DNA of 32,819 nucleotides from Kiritimatiellia bacterium (GCA_017996315.1 JAGOHE010000007.1:1-32819); one strand, 5' to 3'; shown: positions 1-9,356, counted from the first letter of the stretch. Program-made: numbers and translations. The notes: generated by a model from the sequence alone, not told the origin.

Positions 1-145
1 GCCATCTGAGTATTCGTCTTGCCATCGAAGCGCGTCGCTCGGTCGGACGATCTTGGATCAGTCGTCAGACGTCCGGTTTGGATGAGTCCTGGCCGGGCGA
101 TGCGTGTTTCGGTCAGTGTATCCACAGGACGGGCCGCCGCCACGG

Positions 146-213
146 TGGAGTTATTCACAGCCGTGGGGCCCCCTGGCTGTGGAGGCCATCCCCCACGGCT
201 GTGATTAACTCCA
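146..213. repeat. Long inverted repeat with DnaA-box-like arms
   Basis: The arms lie at 146-168 and 191-213 and pair at 22 of 23 positions around a 22-base spacer. The left arm contains TTATTCACAG, which fits the DnaA-box pattern TTATNCACA, and TGTATCCACAGG at 117-128 is a weaker match nearby. No T-tract follows the stem, so it is a poor intrinsic terminator. Nothing else in bases 1-214 can be supported: the open frames there have no recognisable protein. It could be a mobile palindromic element, an operator or a transcript-end hairpin; the sequence does not decide. Confidence 0.65.
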
Positions 214-298
214 GATGCGCTATAAGGATTGGACGGCAATTCCGGGATTTGCGCGGCGGAACACTTGCGGAGAACGCGAGACAGCGTACGATGATGAT

Positions 299-1945
299 AT
301 GAGGGAGCATGGTTTAGGGGCAACGGCCGGGGGAGGCGGCCGTTGGGTGAGGTTTATCGCGGCCGCCCTGGCCATCCGATGGACCGGCGCCGTGATCGCG
401 TGGGGAGCGCCGGTGGATGTTACGTTGAATCCGCCCGGCGGCCTGCTCCCGGAACAAACCCCGCAGATGATCCTTGTGACCTTCGACGACGCCGTGAACG
501 TCGACGTGTACAACCTCATCCAGACGCTTACCGCCGGCCGCGTGAATCCGAACGGAGAAGGAGTGCAGTTCACATTCTTCATCTCGACCGATTGGACCCG
601 TTATCCGCAGGTGAACTGGCTGTACGCCGCGGGCCACGAGATCGGGGTGCATACGATGACCCACACCACGTCGGAGACCACGTCCCGGGCCGATTGGCGC
701 GCGGAAATTGCGGGGGCGCGTCGCACGCTGTCCCGTCTTGCGCAGGTGCCGATGGAGGATATCGTGGGCTTTCGCGCGCCGTACCTGGTGTACTCGGCGG
801 AATCGTTCCGGATTCTGGCCGAGCAGGGATTTCTCTATGACTCTTCGGCGGGGGACGCCCCCGGTATCAGCCTGAGCACGGGTCCGAACGCGATGATCTG
901 GCCTTATACCCTGCACGACGGCCTCCAGCAGGTGCCCTGGACGGGCCAGCCGCCGGATGAGAGTTATCCGGAACTGTTCGAGTCGCCGTTGTGGGCGTTG
1001 ATGAACCCCGACGATACCCTCGCGGCGAGCATGGACCCGCCGGGAAACGACGCGGAGGCGCTGGCCTTGCTGCAATACAACTTCACCAGTAGATACGAGG
1101 GCAACCGGGCGCCGATGGGCGTTTTCCTGCACGCCTCGCAGTGGCTGGCGCGCGCGGAGGTGCTGAACGATTTTCTGGATTGGGCGCAGACGCATTCCAA
1201 TGTCTGGATCGTCAGCACCCGCGCGGCGGTTGAATACATGCGCGCGCCCTGCGGAATCGCGGGGGCGGATCTTTTCCCGCCGTTCCGCAACCCGGAGCGC
1301 GAGCCCTGGCCGGTGGAGGGCATCGAGACCAACCAATTCGCGACGGGCACGGTATATACCTGCGGAGTGCGGCCGCCGCTGTGGCCCGCGCCCGATACGG
1401 TCTTCATCGAACGCGCCGATTTGGAAGGCGGATCGGCGTCGGTGGATGGGATGGACATTTGGAGCACCAGCTTTGAAGCGGAAATCATCGTGCAGAATAA
1501 TTCCGGGCAGGATGTGACGGATTGGCAGGTGGAGTTCGATGTTCCGAATGGAACCCTTATTTATGTGTCCGGCGGCGGCTCATGGTCATTTGTTGGAGGG
1601 CATGCCCTGGTGCATTCCAATGCCGGCACACCGCTTCCCGAGGGAGGGTCCGTGACGCTGACGGTCGGCGGTCCGCGCACGGGCGAGGTGGAGATCACGG
1701 GGCTGACGGCGGCGTTGTACGGGAATCGGGCCATGCGGCCCGTGATCTCGATTTCGCGCGGCGAGTCCGGCGAACCGAAGTTGAGCTGGACCGAGAGCGC
1801 GTACGGGTATGTCGTGGAATCGGCGGATGACACACCGTCGGGCTGGACGGAGGAAGAAACGGTTCATGGCCACACGGAATGGACCGATCCGGCCCCCGTC
1901 GGTCCGGGGAACGCCCGATTTTATCGCGTGCGGACGAGCGAGTGA
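299..1945 (+). CDS. Secreted polysaccharide deacetylase with CBM2-like domain
   Basis: Predicted extracellular or periplasmic carbohydrate deacetylase of the NodB-homology fold. Visible motifs are TFDD near 479-490 (metal and catalytic Asp), HTMTH near 649-663 (metal-binding His pair) and RAPY near 772-783. After the catalytic domain, about 1435-1730 encodes a beta-rich segment with N-N-S-G...W-x-V-E-F spacing, resembling a CBM2 carbohydrate-binding module. The last ~65 residues resemble the small C-terminal beta domains common in secreted PVC proteins, ending in FYRVR. The start is uncertain: ATG 299 is used here, ATG 215 is in frame, and GTG 347 has the best ribosome site (GGAGG at 332-336) and would begin directly at a signal peptide ending near WGA. 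The substrate is unknown; chitin-like or acetylated plant polysaccharide is possible. Confidence 0.85.
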   Translation: MREHGLGATAGGGGRWVRFIAAALAIRWTGAVIAWGAPVDVTLNPPGGLLPEQTPQMILVTFDDAVNVDVYNLIQTLTAGRVNPNGEGVQFTFFISTDWTRYPQVNWLYAAGHEIGVHTMTHTTSETTSRADWRAEIAGARRTLSRLAQVPMEDIVGFRAPYLVYSAESFRILAEQGFLYDSSAGDAPGISLSTGPNAMIWPYTLHDGLQQVPWTGQPPDESYPELFESPLWALMNPDDTLAASMDPPGNDAEALALLQYNFTSRYEGNRAPMGVFLHASQWLARAEVLNDFLDWAQTHSNVWIVSTRAAVEYMRAPCGIAGADLFPPFRNPEREPWPVEGIETNQFATGTVYTCGVRPPLWPAPDTVFIERADLEGGSASVDGMDIWSTSFEAEIIVQNNSGQDVTDWQVEFDVPNGTLIYVSGGGSWSFVGGHALVHSNAGTPLPEGGSVTLTVGGPRTGEVEITGLTAALYGNRAMRPVISISRGESGEPKLSWTESAYGYVVESADDTPSGWTEEETVHGHTEWTDPAPVGPGNARFYRVRTSE

Positions 1946-1991
1946 AGAGGGCGGAGAGCGTGGAGCGGAGGGGGGCGGGGGGGGCTAGATC

Positions 1992-2040
1992 CGAGGTCCG
2001 AGATCCGAGATCTGAGGTCCGAAGTCCGAGGTCTGAGTGA
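1992..2040. repeat. Tandem 7-base repeat array (unit about CGAGGTC)
   Basis: Seven consecutive degenerate heptamers of the form YGARRTC can be read: CGAGGTC, CGAGATC, CGAGATC, TGAGGTC, CGAAGTC, CGAGGTC, TGAGTGA. The array sits 46 bases past the deacetylase stop. It is flanked by purine-rich stretches (1944-1980 and 2037-2056) that recur in part beside a sister array at 9246-9301. It is non-coding in the genic frames. Similar arrays are dispersed between genes in some PVC genomes (general knowledge, not checked here). Confidence 0.85.
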
Positions 2041-2139
2041 AGAGCAGAGAGCGTGGCAAGGTGCAGGGCATGGTGCATGTCGGGGTTGATTCGTCGTTTC
2101 GTCCTGCGCGCTTGTTTTTCTGAAAAGTCACTTCCGGGG

Positions 2140-2168
2140 TTGCGGGTTTGGGCGTGCGGGGGAATAAT
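2140..2168 (+). promoter_or_regulatory. Predicted sigma-70-type promoter of the GH57 gene
   Basis: TTGCGG (2140-2145) and AATAAT (2163-2168) are separated by 17 bases, about 50 bases ahead of the start codon at 2219. A GC-rich self-complementary stretch (about 2184-2203) lies in the predicted leader. Prediction from sequence only. Confidence 0.45.
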
Positions 2169-2218
2169 GCCGATGCGGAGCGCGGGCCGGCGGGCCGGCG
2201 CCCACAGAGGAGCACACC

Positions 2219-3394
2219 ATGGCAGCTTCCATCCGGCATGCGCTGGTCTTGAACCTCCATCAGCCCATCGGCAATCTCGAGGAGTTGCTCGAGAAGAACG
2301 CATGGGAAGTCACCGAAATTTTATGCGCGATGGACCGGATTCCGCGCCGGCTGTGGGGATGGGAGGATCTGGGGCGGGTCCATCTTTCCCTCTCCGGATC
2401 GCTGCTGGAAACGATATCCCGTCCGGCCTTCCAGGAGCGGGTGTACGGCATTGTGAAACTGGGCGACCTGCTCTGGCACTATCAGAACCGGTCCATCATC
2501 GAAATTCTCGGCACGGGGTACTATCACCCGGTATTTCCGCTGATCACAGAAGCGGACCGGGATGAGCAGATCGCCCGGTGGCAGGGGATCGCGAGGCACC
2601 TGTTCTGGCGCAACCAATTCCAGGGATTCTGGCCCCCGGAGATGGGGTTCAGCATGGAACTCATCCCGCTCCTGCGCCGCCATGGGTTTCGATATGTGCT
2701 GGTGGACGCGGAGCATATCGTGCCGAAGACGCCCATGTCCTGGCCCGAGATCCGCTACCTTCCGCATGTCGCCCGACATGAGAACGAGGAAATCATCGTC
2801 ATCCCGCGCGACCGGGAGTTGTCCATCGCGCAGGAGTCCGGCATGGAGCCCGACTGGTTCCTGGCCGAGGTGCGCGCGCGCACCCGGCACTTGGACGGCG
2901 ACACGCCCGCGCTGGTGACCACGGCCACGGATGGCGACAACGGCGGATGGTTCCGCAACATGAGCCCCGGCCGGAATTTCTGGGAGGCGTTCTATCACCC
3001 GATGCTCGCGCGCATGCGCGCGGGCGAAGCGTCGGATATCCGGCCGACCTTCCTGCATGACTATCTTGATGCCTATAAACCGCGGGGCGAAGTTCTCGTT
3101 CGCGCCGGCGCGTGGAACACCGGGGAACATAACGGCGTGGGATTTGTGCAATGGACCGGTTCCCAGACCCAACGCACCGCCTGGGCGCGGGTGCGCGCGG
3201 TCAGCGAACAGGTCCGCGCCCGGCGCGAAGCCTGTCCGGAAGGCGATGAATCCGCGCGCGCGACGCTCGAACAAGCCTACTGGCGGGTGCTGTGCGCGGA
3301 GACCAGTTGCCATTTCTTCTGGGGCGAAGCCTGGGTGGACCGCGCCCATGCGCTGCTCGACGAAGCCCTGAGCATCCTGCCGCCGCTGCCGTAG
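2219..3394 (+). CDS. Glycoside hydrolase family 57 protein
   Basis: A 391-residue cytoplasmic protein (no signal peptide) of the GH57 family, which cleaves or rearranges alpha-glucans and related glycans. Family motifs appear in order: HQP at residues 14-16, GTGYYHP at 98-104, GFWPPE at 136-141 with the expected nucleophile Glu141, and TATDGDN at 235-241 with the expected acid Asp. The C-terminal half is helical and includes WNTGEHN and WTGSQ. AGAGGAG at 2206-2212 supports the start. It is short for the family, lacking the long C-terminal domains of amylopullulanases or branching enzymes, so the exact activity (amylase, glucanotransferase, alpha-galactosidase-like) cannot be assigned. It precedes sugar-nucleotide genes, but a palindrome and a promoter lie between them. 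Confidence 0.88.
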   Translation: MAASIRHALVLNLHQPIGNLEELLEKNAWEVTEILCAMDRIPRRLWGWEDLGRVHLSLSGSLLETISRPAFQERVYGIVKLGDLLWHYQNRSIIEILGTGYYHPVFPLITEADRDEQIARWQGIARHLFWRNQFQGFWPPEMGFSMELIPLLRRHGFRYVLVDAEHIVPKTPMSWPEIRYLPHVARHENEEIIVIPRDRELSIAQESGMEPDWFLAEVRARTRHLDGDTPALVTTATDGDNGGWFRNMSPGRNFWEAFYHPMLARMRAGEASDIRPTFLHDYLDAYKPRGEVLVRAGAWNTGEHNGVGFVQWTGSQTQRTAWARVRAVSEQVRARREACPEGDESARATLEQAYWRVLCAETSCHFFWGEAWVDRAHALLDEALSILPPLP

Positions 3395-3403
3395 ACGCAT
3401 TCC

Positions 3404-3423
3404 ATCCAACCCTTGGATGAGGA
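3404..3423. repeat. Dispersed 20-base palindromic repeat, copy 1
   Basis: ATCCAACCCTTGGATGAGGA, containing ATCCAA-CCC-TTGGAT, is repeated exactly at 9357-9376. Here it lies 10 bases after the GH57 stop codon. It is probably a small dispersed intergenic element; the hairpin is short and has no T-tract. Confidence 0.8.
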
Positions 3424-3485
3424 GGCGGCTCTGCGCTTGGATGAGCGGCGCCCGCCTGCGCGCGCCCGCCGCCCCGCATCCGCTC

Positions 3486-3501
3486 CGGCCGGCGGCCGTT
3501 T

Positions 3502-3503
<2 letters not shown>
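3486..3503 (+). terminator. Possible short hairpin terminator
   Basis: CGGCC-GGC-GGCCG (3486-3498) is followed by TTTTT (3499-3503). The 5-base stem is short and the T-run overlaps the predicted -35 element of gmd. It may end the GH57 transcript. Confidence 0.3.
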
Positions 3504-4518
<1,015 letters not shown>

Positions 4519-4540
4519 AGCGAATCCGCGAGGACCGAGC

Positions 4541-5482
4541 ATGCGCGTGCTGATTACCGGAGCAGGGGGCTTTGTCGGGACGCATATGGCCCGGCATTTG
4601 CGGGAGTGCGGTGATATTCCGCTGGCGTTCGCGCTTCCCGGCGAACCGGTCTCGACGGATTTCGAGGCTTCGTTTGCCGGCGATATCGCCGATGCGAATT
4701 CCATCGGCGGAGCCGTCCGTTCCGCCCGTCCGGACGCCTGTGTGCATCTGGCGGGGGTGTCCTCGGTCATCGCCGCCCGGTCGGATCCGGCGCTGGCGGT
4801 GCGCACCAATGTCACGGGGACGGTGATGTTGCTCGAGGCCTTCCGGAACTTCACCCCGGGCGTGCGGACGCTGGTGGTCACCACCGCGCAGATCTATGGC
4901 ACCCATCCGGGCATCTCCGCGGTGGATGAAGAATCCCCGCTGAAACCCGACAACATCTATGCGGCCACCAAAGCCGCGGCGGATATGCTGGCGCGTCAAT
5001 GGGCGACGGACCGCGGGCAATTCGTCTGCGTGGCCCGCCCCGGGAATCATATCGGTCCGGGGCAGACCTCCTCGTTCGTGGTCGCCTCGTTCGCGCATCA
5101 GGTGGCCGCGATTGCCGCGGGGCGAAAACCCAACGTGCTGCGGGTCGGCAATCTCGACAGCACGCGCGATTTCATGGATGTGCGCGATGTGGTTCGGGCC
5201 TACCGTCTGCTGCTGGAGCGGGGCGAACCCGGACAGGCCTACAACCTGGCGCGCGGGGAGCAGTACACCATCCGATCCATGCTCGACCGCCTGTGCGAAG
5301 CGGCGGGAATTCAGCCCCGGATCGAAGTGGATCCGGCATTATTCCGGCCCACGGACGCCACCGCCGCGCTCGACACCCGGAAGATTCATGCGGCCACCGG
5401 CTGGCGGACAACGCTCTCCCTGGACCGGACATTGACCGACATGCTCGCCGGGGAAACGGCACAGGCGGTTCAAGGCGGATAG
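4541..5482 (+). CDS. rmd: GDP-6-deoxy-D-mannose reductase (RMD type)
   Basis: Predicted to reduce the product of the preceding dehydratase to GDP-D-rhamnose with NAD(P)H. The 313-residue extended SDR has GAGGFVG at residues 7-13, an active-site YAATK (Tyr140, Lys144), VARPGNHIGPGQ near 164-175, and RVGNLDSTRDFMDVRDVV, a stretch characteristic of RMD rather than of fucose synthase. The ribosome site GAGGA at 4530-4534 is 6 bases from the ATG. It is co-oriented with gmd and only 22 bases away, so co-transcription is likely. A different 4-reductase stereochemistry, giving 6-deoxytalose, cannot be excluded from sequence alone. Confidence 0.9.
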   Translation: MRVLITGAGGFVGTHMARHLRECGDIPLAFALPGEPVSTDFEASFAGDIADANSIGGAVRSARPDACVHLAGVSSVIAARSDPALAVRTNVTGTVMLLEAFRNFTPGVRTLVVTTAQIYGTHPGISAVDEESPLKPDNIYAATKAAADMLARQWATDRGQFVCVARPGNHIGPGQTSSFVVASFAHQVAAIAAGRKPNVLRVGNLDSTRDFMDVRDVVRAYRLLLERGEPGQAYNLARGEQYTIRSMLDRLCEAAGIQPRIEVDPALFRPTDATAALDTRKIHAATGWRTTLSLDRTLTDMLAGETAQAVQGG

Positions 5483-5595
5483 CCGTGTTTTCACGGATCG
5501 CCCGGAGCGCCCCCCGGCATCGGCCGGCCCGCATGCGGCGGGAGTGAAATTAGTTCCCCGGTGTAAGAAACGGATGTCGGGGGGCCATACCCCAT

Positions 5596-5689
5596 GAGAG
5601 GCATGTTCGGTGTTTTCCATATGGGTGTGCGGGCTTGGGTGTGTTTGGGGTGAATGATCTTTGGTTATGGAAAACCCGGCATGCCTCTC
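5596..5689. repeat. Fold-back inverted repeat between rmd and ruvA
   Basis: The arms are 5596-5621 and 5666-5689. GAGAGGCATG (5596-5605) pairs with CATGCCTCTC (5680-5689), and TTTTCCATA (5613-5621) pairs with TATGGAAAA (5666-5674); the short middle parts differ. The 44-base centre is strongly G/T rich on this strand. The element lies in the 294-base gap between rmd and the ruvA start, and no gene is supported there. It may be a remnant of a small mobile element or a structured transcript end. Confidence 0.7.
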
Positions 5690-5740
5690 GTTGCATTTCA
5701 TGGCGGCGGGATGTTCACGGGCCGCGATACGGAGCCGCGC

Positions 5741-5769
5741 TTGCCGCCCGACAGCGCAGCGGGTATCTT
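5741..5769 (+). promoter_or_regulatory. Predicted ruvA promoter adjoining the start codon
   Basis: TTGCCG (5741-5746) and TATCTT (5764-5769) are exactly 17 bases apart. The expected transcription start, about 7 bases after the -10 element, falls on or next to the GTG at 5777, implying a nearly leaderless message. Confidence 0.5.
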
Positions 5770-5776
5770 GGAGCCC

Positions 5777-6391
5777 GTGATCACTTTCATTGAAGGCGTG
5801 CTGGAAGATCGGACCCCCACCCGGGCGGTGGTGAACGCGGGGGGGGTGGGGTATGAAGTGTGTATTCCGCTGAGCACCTTTGACCGGCTGCCCCGCGAAG
5901 GCGAGCGAATTCGGCTGTTTACCCATCACTGGGTGCGCGACGACAACGAAGCCCTCTATGGCTTCCACTCCCCCGCGGAGCGGGTGTTGTTCGAGCGATT
6001 GATCGGCGTGAACGGGATCGGTCCGCGCACGGCCATGGCGGCGCTGAGCGGGCTTTCCAGTCGGGACCTGATCAAGGCCGTGGTGGAGCATGACGTGCGA
6101 CGCCTCAGTTCGATTTCCGGGGTCGGCAAGAAAACCGCGGAACGCATCATCACCGAACTGAAGGATAAATTCAGCGAGGCCGAGGTTCTGGAGGCGATCG
6201 CCGGCGCCGGAGGACCGGGGCCCGAAGATCATGCCGCGCGCGACGCGATATCGGCGCTCGTGGCGCTGGGCTACAAACAAGCCGAGGCGGTGAAGATGAT
6301 GGACGCAATTCCCGTCGAGGAGCGCGACGGACTATCCACGGAAGCCTTGATCCGCCGCGCGCTGTCCCCCGCCACCGGACGGGGCGCATGA
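5777..6391 (+). CDS. ruvA: Holliday junction branch migration protein RuvA
   Basis: Binds four-way DNA junctions and loads the RuvB motor in recombinational repair. The GTG start gives 204 residues, the normal family length, and begins VITFIEG, matching the usual MI-x-F-x-G opening. The N-terminal OB-fold includes VGYEVCIPLSTF. The two helix-hairpin-helix motifs are LIGVNGIGPRTA and SISGVGKKTAERI. The C-terminal three-helix RuvB-binding domain contains SALVALGYK. An upstream in-frame ATG at 5654 would add 41 residues unlike any RuvA and would read through the right arm of the fold-back repeat, so it was not used. The stop overlaps the next start as ATGA (6388-6391). ruvB and ruvC are not in the window. 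Confidence 0.95.
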   Translation: MITFIEGVLEDRTPTRAVVNAGGVGYEVCIPLSTFDRLPREGERIRLFTHHWVRDDNEALYGFHSPAERVLFERLIGVNGIGPRTAMAALSGLSSRDLIKAVVEHDVRRLSSISGVGKKTAERIITELKDKFSEAEVLEAIAGAGGPGPEDHAARDAISALVALGYKQAEAVKMMDAIPVEERDGLSTEALIRRALSPATGRGA

Positions 6392-7608
6392 TGTCTCCCC
6401 TGATGCTGAGCCGTCCGCGCTACCCCGAAGCCTACGAAGACGCCTGGCGTCGCATGGCGATGGCGGAATTGGATATGGCGCCGGACCTGCCGTCCACGCA
6501 GTTCGACGCCCGGTTGCGCCCGGTGGCGGCATCGCTCAGCGATGATTTGACCGTGGCCCGCGCGAAGGGTCTGGAGGCGAGTTCCGGCGGCCGGGTTCGG
6601 CCGATCGCCTACGGGCTGTATTTTTTCCCCCAAACCTGGATGCGCATGGCCCTGATGATGGGCGAGGCGCTGGCGCGCGATCCGGATCTCATCTCGTCCT
6701 CGCGGCGGGACTCCTCCCGGCCCGTGCGTATCGTGGACCTGGGCGCGGGCGCGGGCGCGGGGACCTGGGGCGCGTTGGAAGCGCTCGCGGCGCATCGGAA
6801 GCCCGCGGCGGTGGAGGTCTGGGCGGTGGACCGGGAAGCGGCTCTGCTGCGCCGCTTCGAGCGCATGGCGGAAGTCGCGCGACAGCGTTTTCCGCTGACC
6901 CTCCGCGTGCACACCCTGGTGGCTGATGCGCGGGGAATTCCGGAGGCCTGCCCCGATCCCGACCTTGTGCTGGCGGTGTTTTCCGCCAATGAGTGGATGA
7001 CGGAGTCCGATGCCGCGGCTTGGGCGGCCTGGGGGAATGGCCTCGCGGATCGGCTGGCGCCCCAAGGCGCGCTGGCACTGTGCGAACCGGCATCCGAAGC
7101 TTCCGCGGCCGGGATCCGGGCCATCCGCGATGATTTCTGCCGGGGCGACCGAATGCGGATTTGCTGGCCTTGCCCCCATGAACAGCCCTGCCCGATGCGC
7201 GGCGGGAAGATCGGATATTGCCATGAGGTCCGCCGTTGGACTCCTCCGCCGACGGTGCATCGCTGGGGCTGCGCGCTGGGGCGGGAGATCGGCGTGGTGA
7301 AGTTCAGCGGACTGGTGGCGGCGAGGAAAGATCCCGCGTCTGCCCGGCCCGACTCGTCCGACACACCGATGCGCGGACGCATGGTGGCCCCCATGGGCAC
7401 GGCGGCCGGACGGCTGGTCACCTGCGTATGCGCCCCCGACGGTCAGCTCCATTCCTGCGAGCGATTGACCCGGGCGATGGAACGGGAAGAAATCCGGTCC
7501 CTGCGCGCATGGGAACGGGGCGATTCCATTTCGATGGAAGGCCGGGTTCTGGGCGATGGCCTCACCTGGCGCGCGGAGACATGGCACCGGCTTGTGGCAT
7601 GGGAATGA
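6388..7608 (+). CDS. Rsm22-family SAM-dependent methyltransferase-like protein
   Basis: A 406-residue member of the Rsm22/METTL17 family, whose mitochondrial members act in small ribosomal subunit assembly. The SAM-binding motif VDLGAGAGAGTWG is near residues 115-127. A cysteine cluster follows, C-x2-C-x5-C-x9-C at residues 259, 262, 268 and 278 (ICWPCPHEQPCPM...YCHEV), the type of site that holds an iron-sulfur cluster in mitochondrial homologues. A conserved KFSGLVA lies just after. Translation is coupled to ruvA by the ATGA overlap. Whether the bacterial protein methylates rRNA or is an assembly factor is not known from sequence. Confidence 0.85.
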   Translation: MMSPLMLSRPRYPEAYEDAWRRMAMAELDMAPDLPSTQFDARLRPVAASLSDDLTVARAKGLEASSGGRVRPIAYGLYFFPQTWMRMALMMGEALARDPDLISSSRRDSSRPVRIVDLGAGAGAGTWGALEALAAHRKPAAVEVWAVDREAALLRRFERMAEVARQRFPLTLRVHTLVADARGIPEACPDPDLVLAVFSANEWMTESDAAAWAAWGNGLADRLAPQGALALCEPASEASAAGIRAIRDDFCRGDRMRICWPCPHEQPCPMRGGKIGYCHEVRRWTPPPTVHRWGCALGREIGVVKFSGLVAARKDPASARPDSSDTPMRGRMVAPMGTAAGRLVTCVCAPDGQLHSCERLTRAMEREEIRSLRAWERGDSISMEGRVLGDGLTWRAETWHRLVAWE

Positions 7609-7674
7609 CGCGAGGGCGTGACTGAGGAAAGGCACGCGGGCCGGGTCGCCTTGCGGACAGAATTTCGCGTGTGA

Positions 7675-7703
7675 TTGACGAACCGGGCCGCGCCTGCTAC
7701 CGT
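7675..7703 (+). promoter_or_regulatory. Predicted guaB promoter
   Basis: TTGACG (7675-7680) and TACCGT (7698-7703) are separated by 17 bases. The predicted leader to ATG 7721 is only about 10 bases and lacks a clear ribosome site. Confidence 0.55.
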
Positions 7704-7720
7704 TCCACGGGCATAACCCT

Positions 7721-9232
7721 ATGCCTGCAAAATCACACATTCGAAACCCGCATCTCGACCGCTTTATGCGCACCTTCAAGCATGAAGCGCTCACCTTCGA
7801 CGACGTCACGCTGGTGACGCAATTCAGCGATTTCCTGCCGCCGGAAGCGAATATCTCTTCCCGGTTTACGCGCCGCGTTTCGCTCAACATTCCCTTCGCC
7901 AGCGCGGCGATGGATACCGTGACCGAATCGCGCATGGCCATCGCCATGGCCCTGATGGGCGGCATCGGCGTCATCCATAAAAATCTCACGCCGGCGCAGC
8001 AAGCCGAGATGGTCAAGACGGTCAAACTGCATCTCAACGGCCTGATCGCCCGCCCGGTGACGTTCCGCGACACCGCCACCCTGCGCGAAATCCGGGAAAC
8101 CTGCCGGGCCAAAGAGTACACCTTCTCCGGCTTCCCGATTCTCGATGCGGAGGATCATATCGTAGGCATCGTCACCTCCCGCGACATCCGTTTCGCCCAG
8201 AATCCCGACGGGCCGGTGCGCGAGGTAATGACGCGCGAAGTCGTCACCGCCCCCACCGGCACCACCCTCGAGAAGGCCTATCGCATCATGCGCGATCACA
8301 AGGTCGGCAAGCTGCCGCTGGTGAAGGCCGGACGGCTGGTCGGGTTGTACAGCTTCACCGATGTGCAGACGCTGATCCGCAACGTGAAACCGGAATACAA
8401 CCGCGACGCGAAATATCGCCTGCGCGTCGCCGCGGCGGTCGGGCCGGGAGACCATGCGCGCATTGAACAGCTGGCGGAGCAGGAGGTGGATGTGTTCGTG
8501 GTGGATACCGCCCACGGGCACAGCCGGGGGGTGATGGAGGTGACCCGCTGGATCAAGAAACGATTTCCGCGCGTGGATGTCGTCGCGGGAAATATCGCCA
8601 CCGGCGAAGCCGCAAAGGACCTGTTGCGCGCGGGCGCCGACGCGGTGAAGGTCGGCATCGGTCCCGGATCGATCTGCACCACGCGCGTCGTGGCGGGCGT
8701 GGGCATTCCGCAGATCACCGCGGTCTACGAGTGCGCGCGGGCGCTGGGCGACGCCATACCGGTCATTTCCGACGGCGGAATCCGTCATTCCGGCGATGTT
8801 CCCAAGGCGCTGGTGGCCGGGGCGGATTGTGTGATGATGGGCGGCGCGCTGGCCGGCACGGAGGAAAGCCCGGGCGAAAAAATCATTCTCCAGGGCCGGC
8901 AGTATGTGGTCTATCGCGGCATGGGCAGTCTGGACGCGATGCGCGCGCGCGAAGGCAGCCGCGAGCGCTACGGTCAGGCGGGGGTGAACGAAGACGAGCT
9001 TGTTCCGCAGGGCATCGAAGGATTGGTCCCGTTTGCCGGCAGCGTCGGTCGGGTGCTGAACCAGTTCGCCGGCGGGCTGCGGGCGTCGCTGGGATATTGC
9101 GGATGCCGGACCATCGCGGAGCTGCGCGCGCGCGGCCGCTTCTCCCGCATCTCCATCGCGGGCGTGCGCGAAGGCCACGCGCACGATATCAAGGTCACGA
9201 AGGAAGCGCCCAATTACAAACAGGAAAACTGA
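7721..9232 (+). CDS. guaB: Inosine-5'-monophosphate dehydrogenase
   Basis: Oxidises IMP to XMP with NAD, the committed step of guanine nucleotide synthesis. The 503-residue protein has the full IMPDH layout: [10 protein letters not shown] near residue 25, [10 protein letters not shown] at 61-70, two CBS domains roughly 107-225 (RPVTF...LREI and [10 protein letters not shown]...HKVGKLPLV), then the catalytic loop [11 protein letters not shown] with Cys319, the [10 protein letters not shown] phosphate site and the flap region [10 protein letters not shown]. The first 15 residues precede the usual family start at Met16 (ATG 7766), which is an alternative; the predicted promoter is compatible with either. 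It ends YKQEN, followed by a repeat array and no clear terminator. Confidence 0.97.
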   Translation: MPAKSHIRNPHLDRFMRTFKHEALTFDDVTLVTQFSDFLPPEANISSRFTRRVSLNIPFASAAMDTVTESRMAIAMALMGGIGVIHKNLTPAQQAEMVKTVKLHLNGLIARPVTFRDTATLREIRETCRAKEYTFSGFPILDAEDHIVGIVTSRDIRFAQNPDGPVREVMTREVVTAPTGTTLEKAYRIMRDHKVGKLPLVKAGRLVGLYSFTDVQTLIRNVKPEYNRDAKYRLRVAAAVGPGDHARIEQLAEQEVDVFVVDTAHGHSRGVMEVTRWIKKRFPRVDVVAGNIATGEAAKDLLRAGADAVKVGIGPGSICTTRVVAGVGIPQITAVYECARALGDAIPVISDGGIRHSGDVPKALVAGADCVMMGGALAGTEESPGEKIILQGRQYVVYRGMGSLDAMRAREGSRERYGQAGVNEDELVPQGIEGLVPFAGSVGRVLNQFAGGLRASLGYCGCRTIAELRARGRFSRISIAGVREGHAHDIKVTKEAPNYKQEN

Positions 9233-9245
9233 TCGGATGGAGGTT

Positions 9246-9301
9246 CGAAGTCCGAGGTCCGAGGTCCGAAGTCCGAGGTCTGAGGTCGGAAGTCTGAGGT
9301 A
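9246..9301. repeat. Tandem 7-base repeat array, second copy
   Basis: Eight consecutive heptamers close to CGAGGTC can be read: CGAAGTC, CGAGGTC, CGAGGTC, CGAAGTC, CGAGGTC, TGAGGTC, GGAAGTC, TGAGGTA. The array starts 14 bases after the guaB stop and is the same kind as that at 1992-2040. It is followed by a purine-rich stretch (9304-9325) resembling the flanks of the first array. Together with the palindromes beside it, it accounts for most of the 268-base gap between guaB and asnS. Confidence 0.85.
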
Positions 9302-9356
9302 TGAGCGTAGAGCAGAGGGCGGAGCCGCCCCAGCCCCATTGCGTCCCTGCGCATGA

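Noticed and set aside
3-302. Frame open from the window edge to 302 on the plus strand
   Set aside because: The translation is Arg-rich with no recognisable domain, reads through both arms of the inverted repeat and overlaps the deacetylase start region.
1992-2040. CRISPR array
   Set aside because: The units are 7 bases and directly adjacent, with no spacers and no cas genes.
1695-2303. Minus-strand frame with repeating Ser-Asp-Leu peptides over the heptamer array
   Set aside because: The repeats in the protein are simply the translation of the heptamers; the frame overlaps the deacetylase gene and has no supported start.
5654-5776. 41-residue N-terminal extension of RuvA from ATG 5654
   Set aside because: RuvA proteins start at the VITFIEG equivalent; the extension runs through a fold-back arm and across the predicted promoter.
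6271-8121. 616-codon minus-strand frame opposite ruvA, the Rsm22-like gene and guaB
   Set aside because: It crosses two clear genes and a promoter; its composition is that of a GC-driven shadow.
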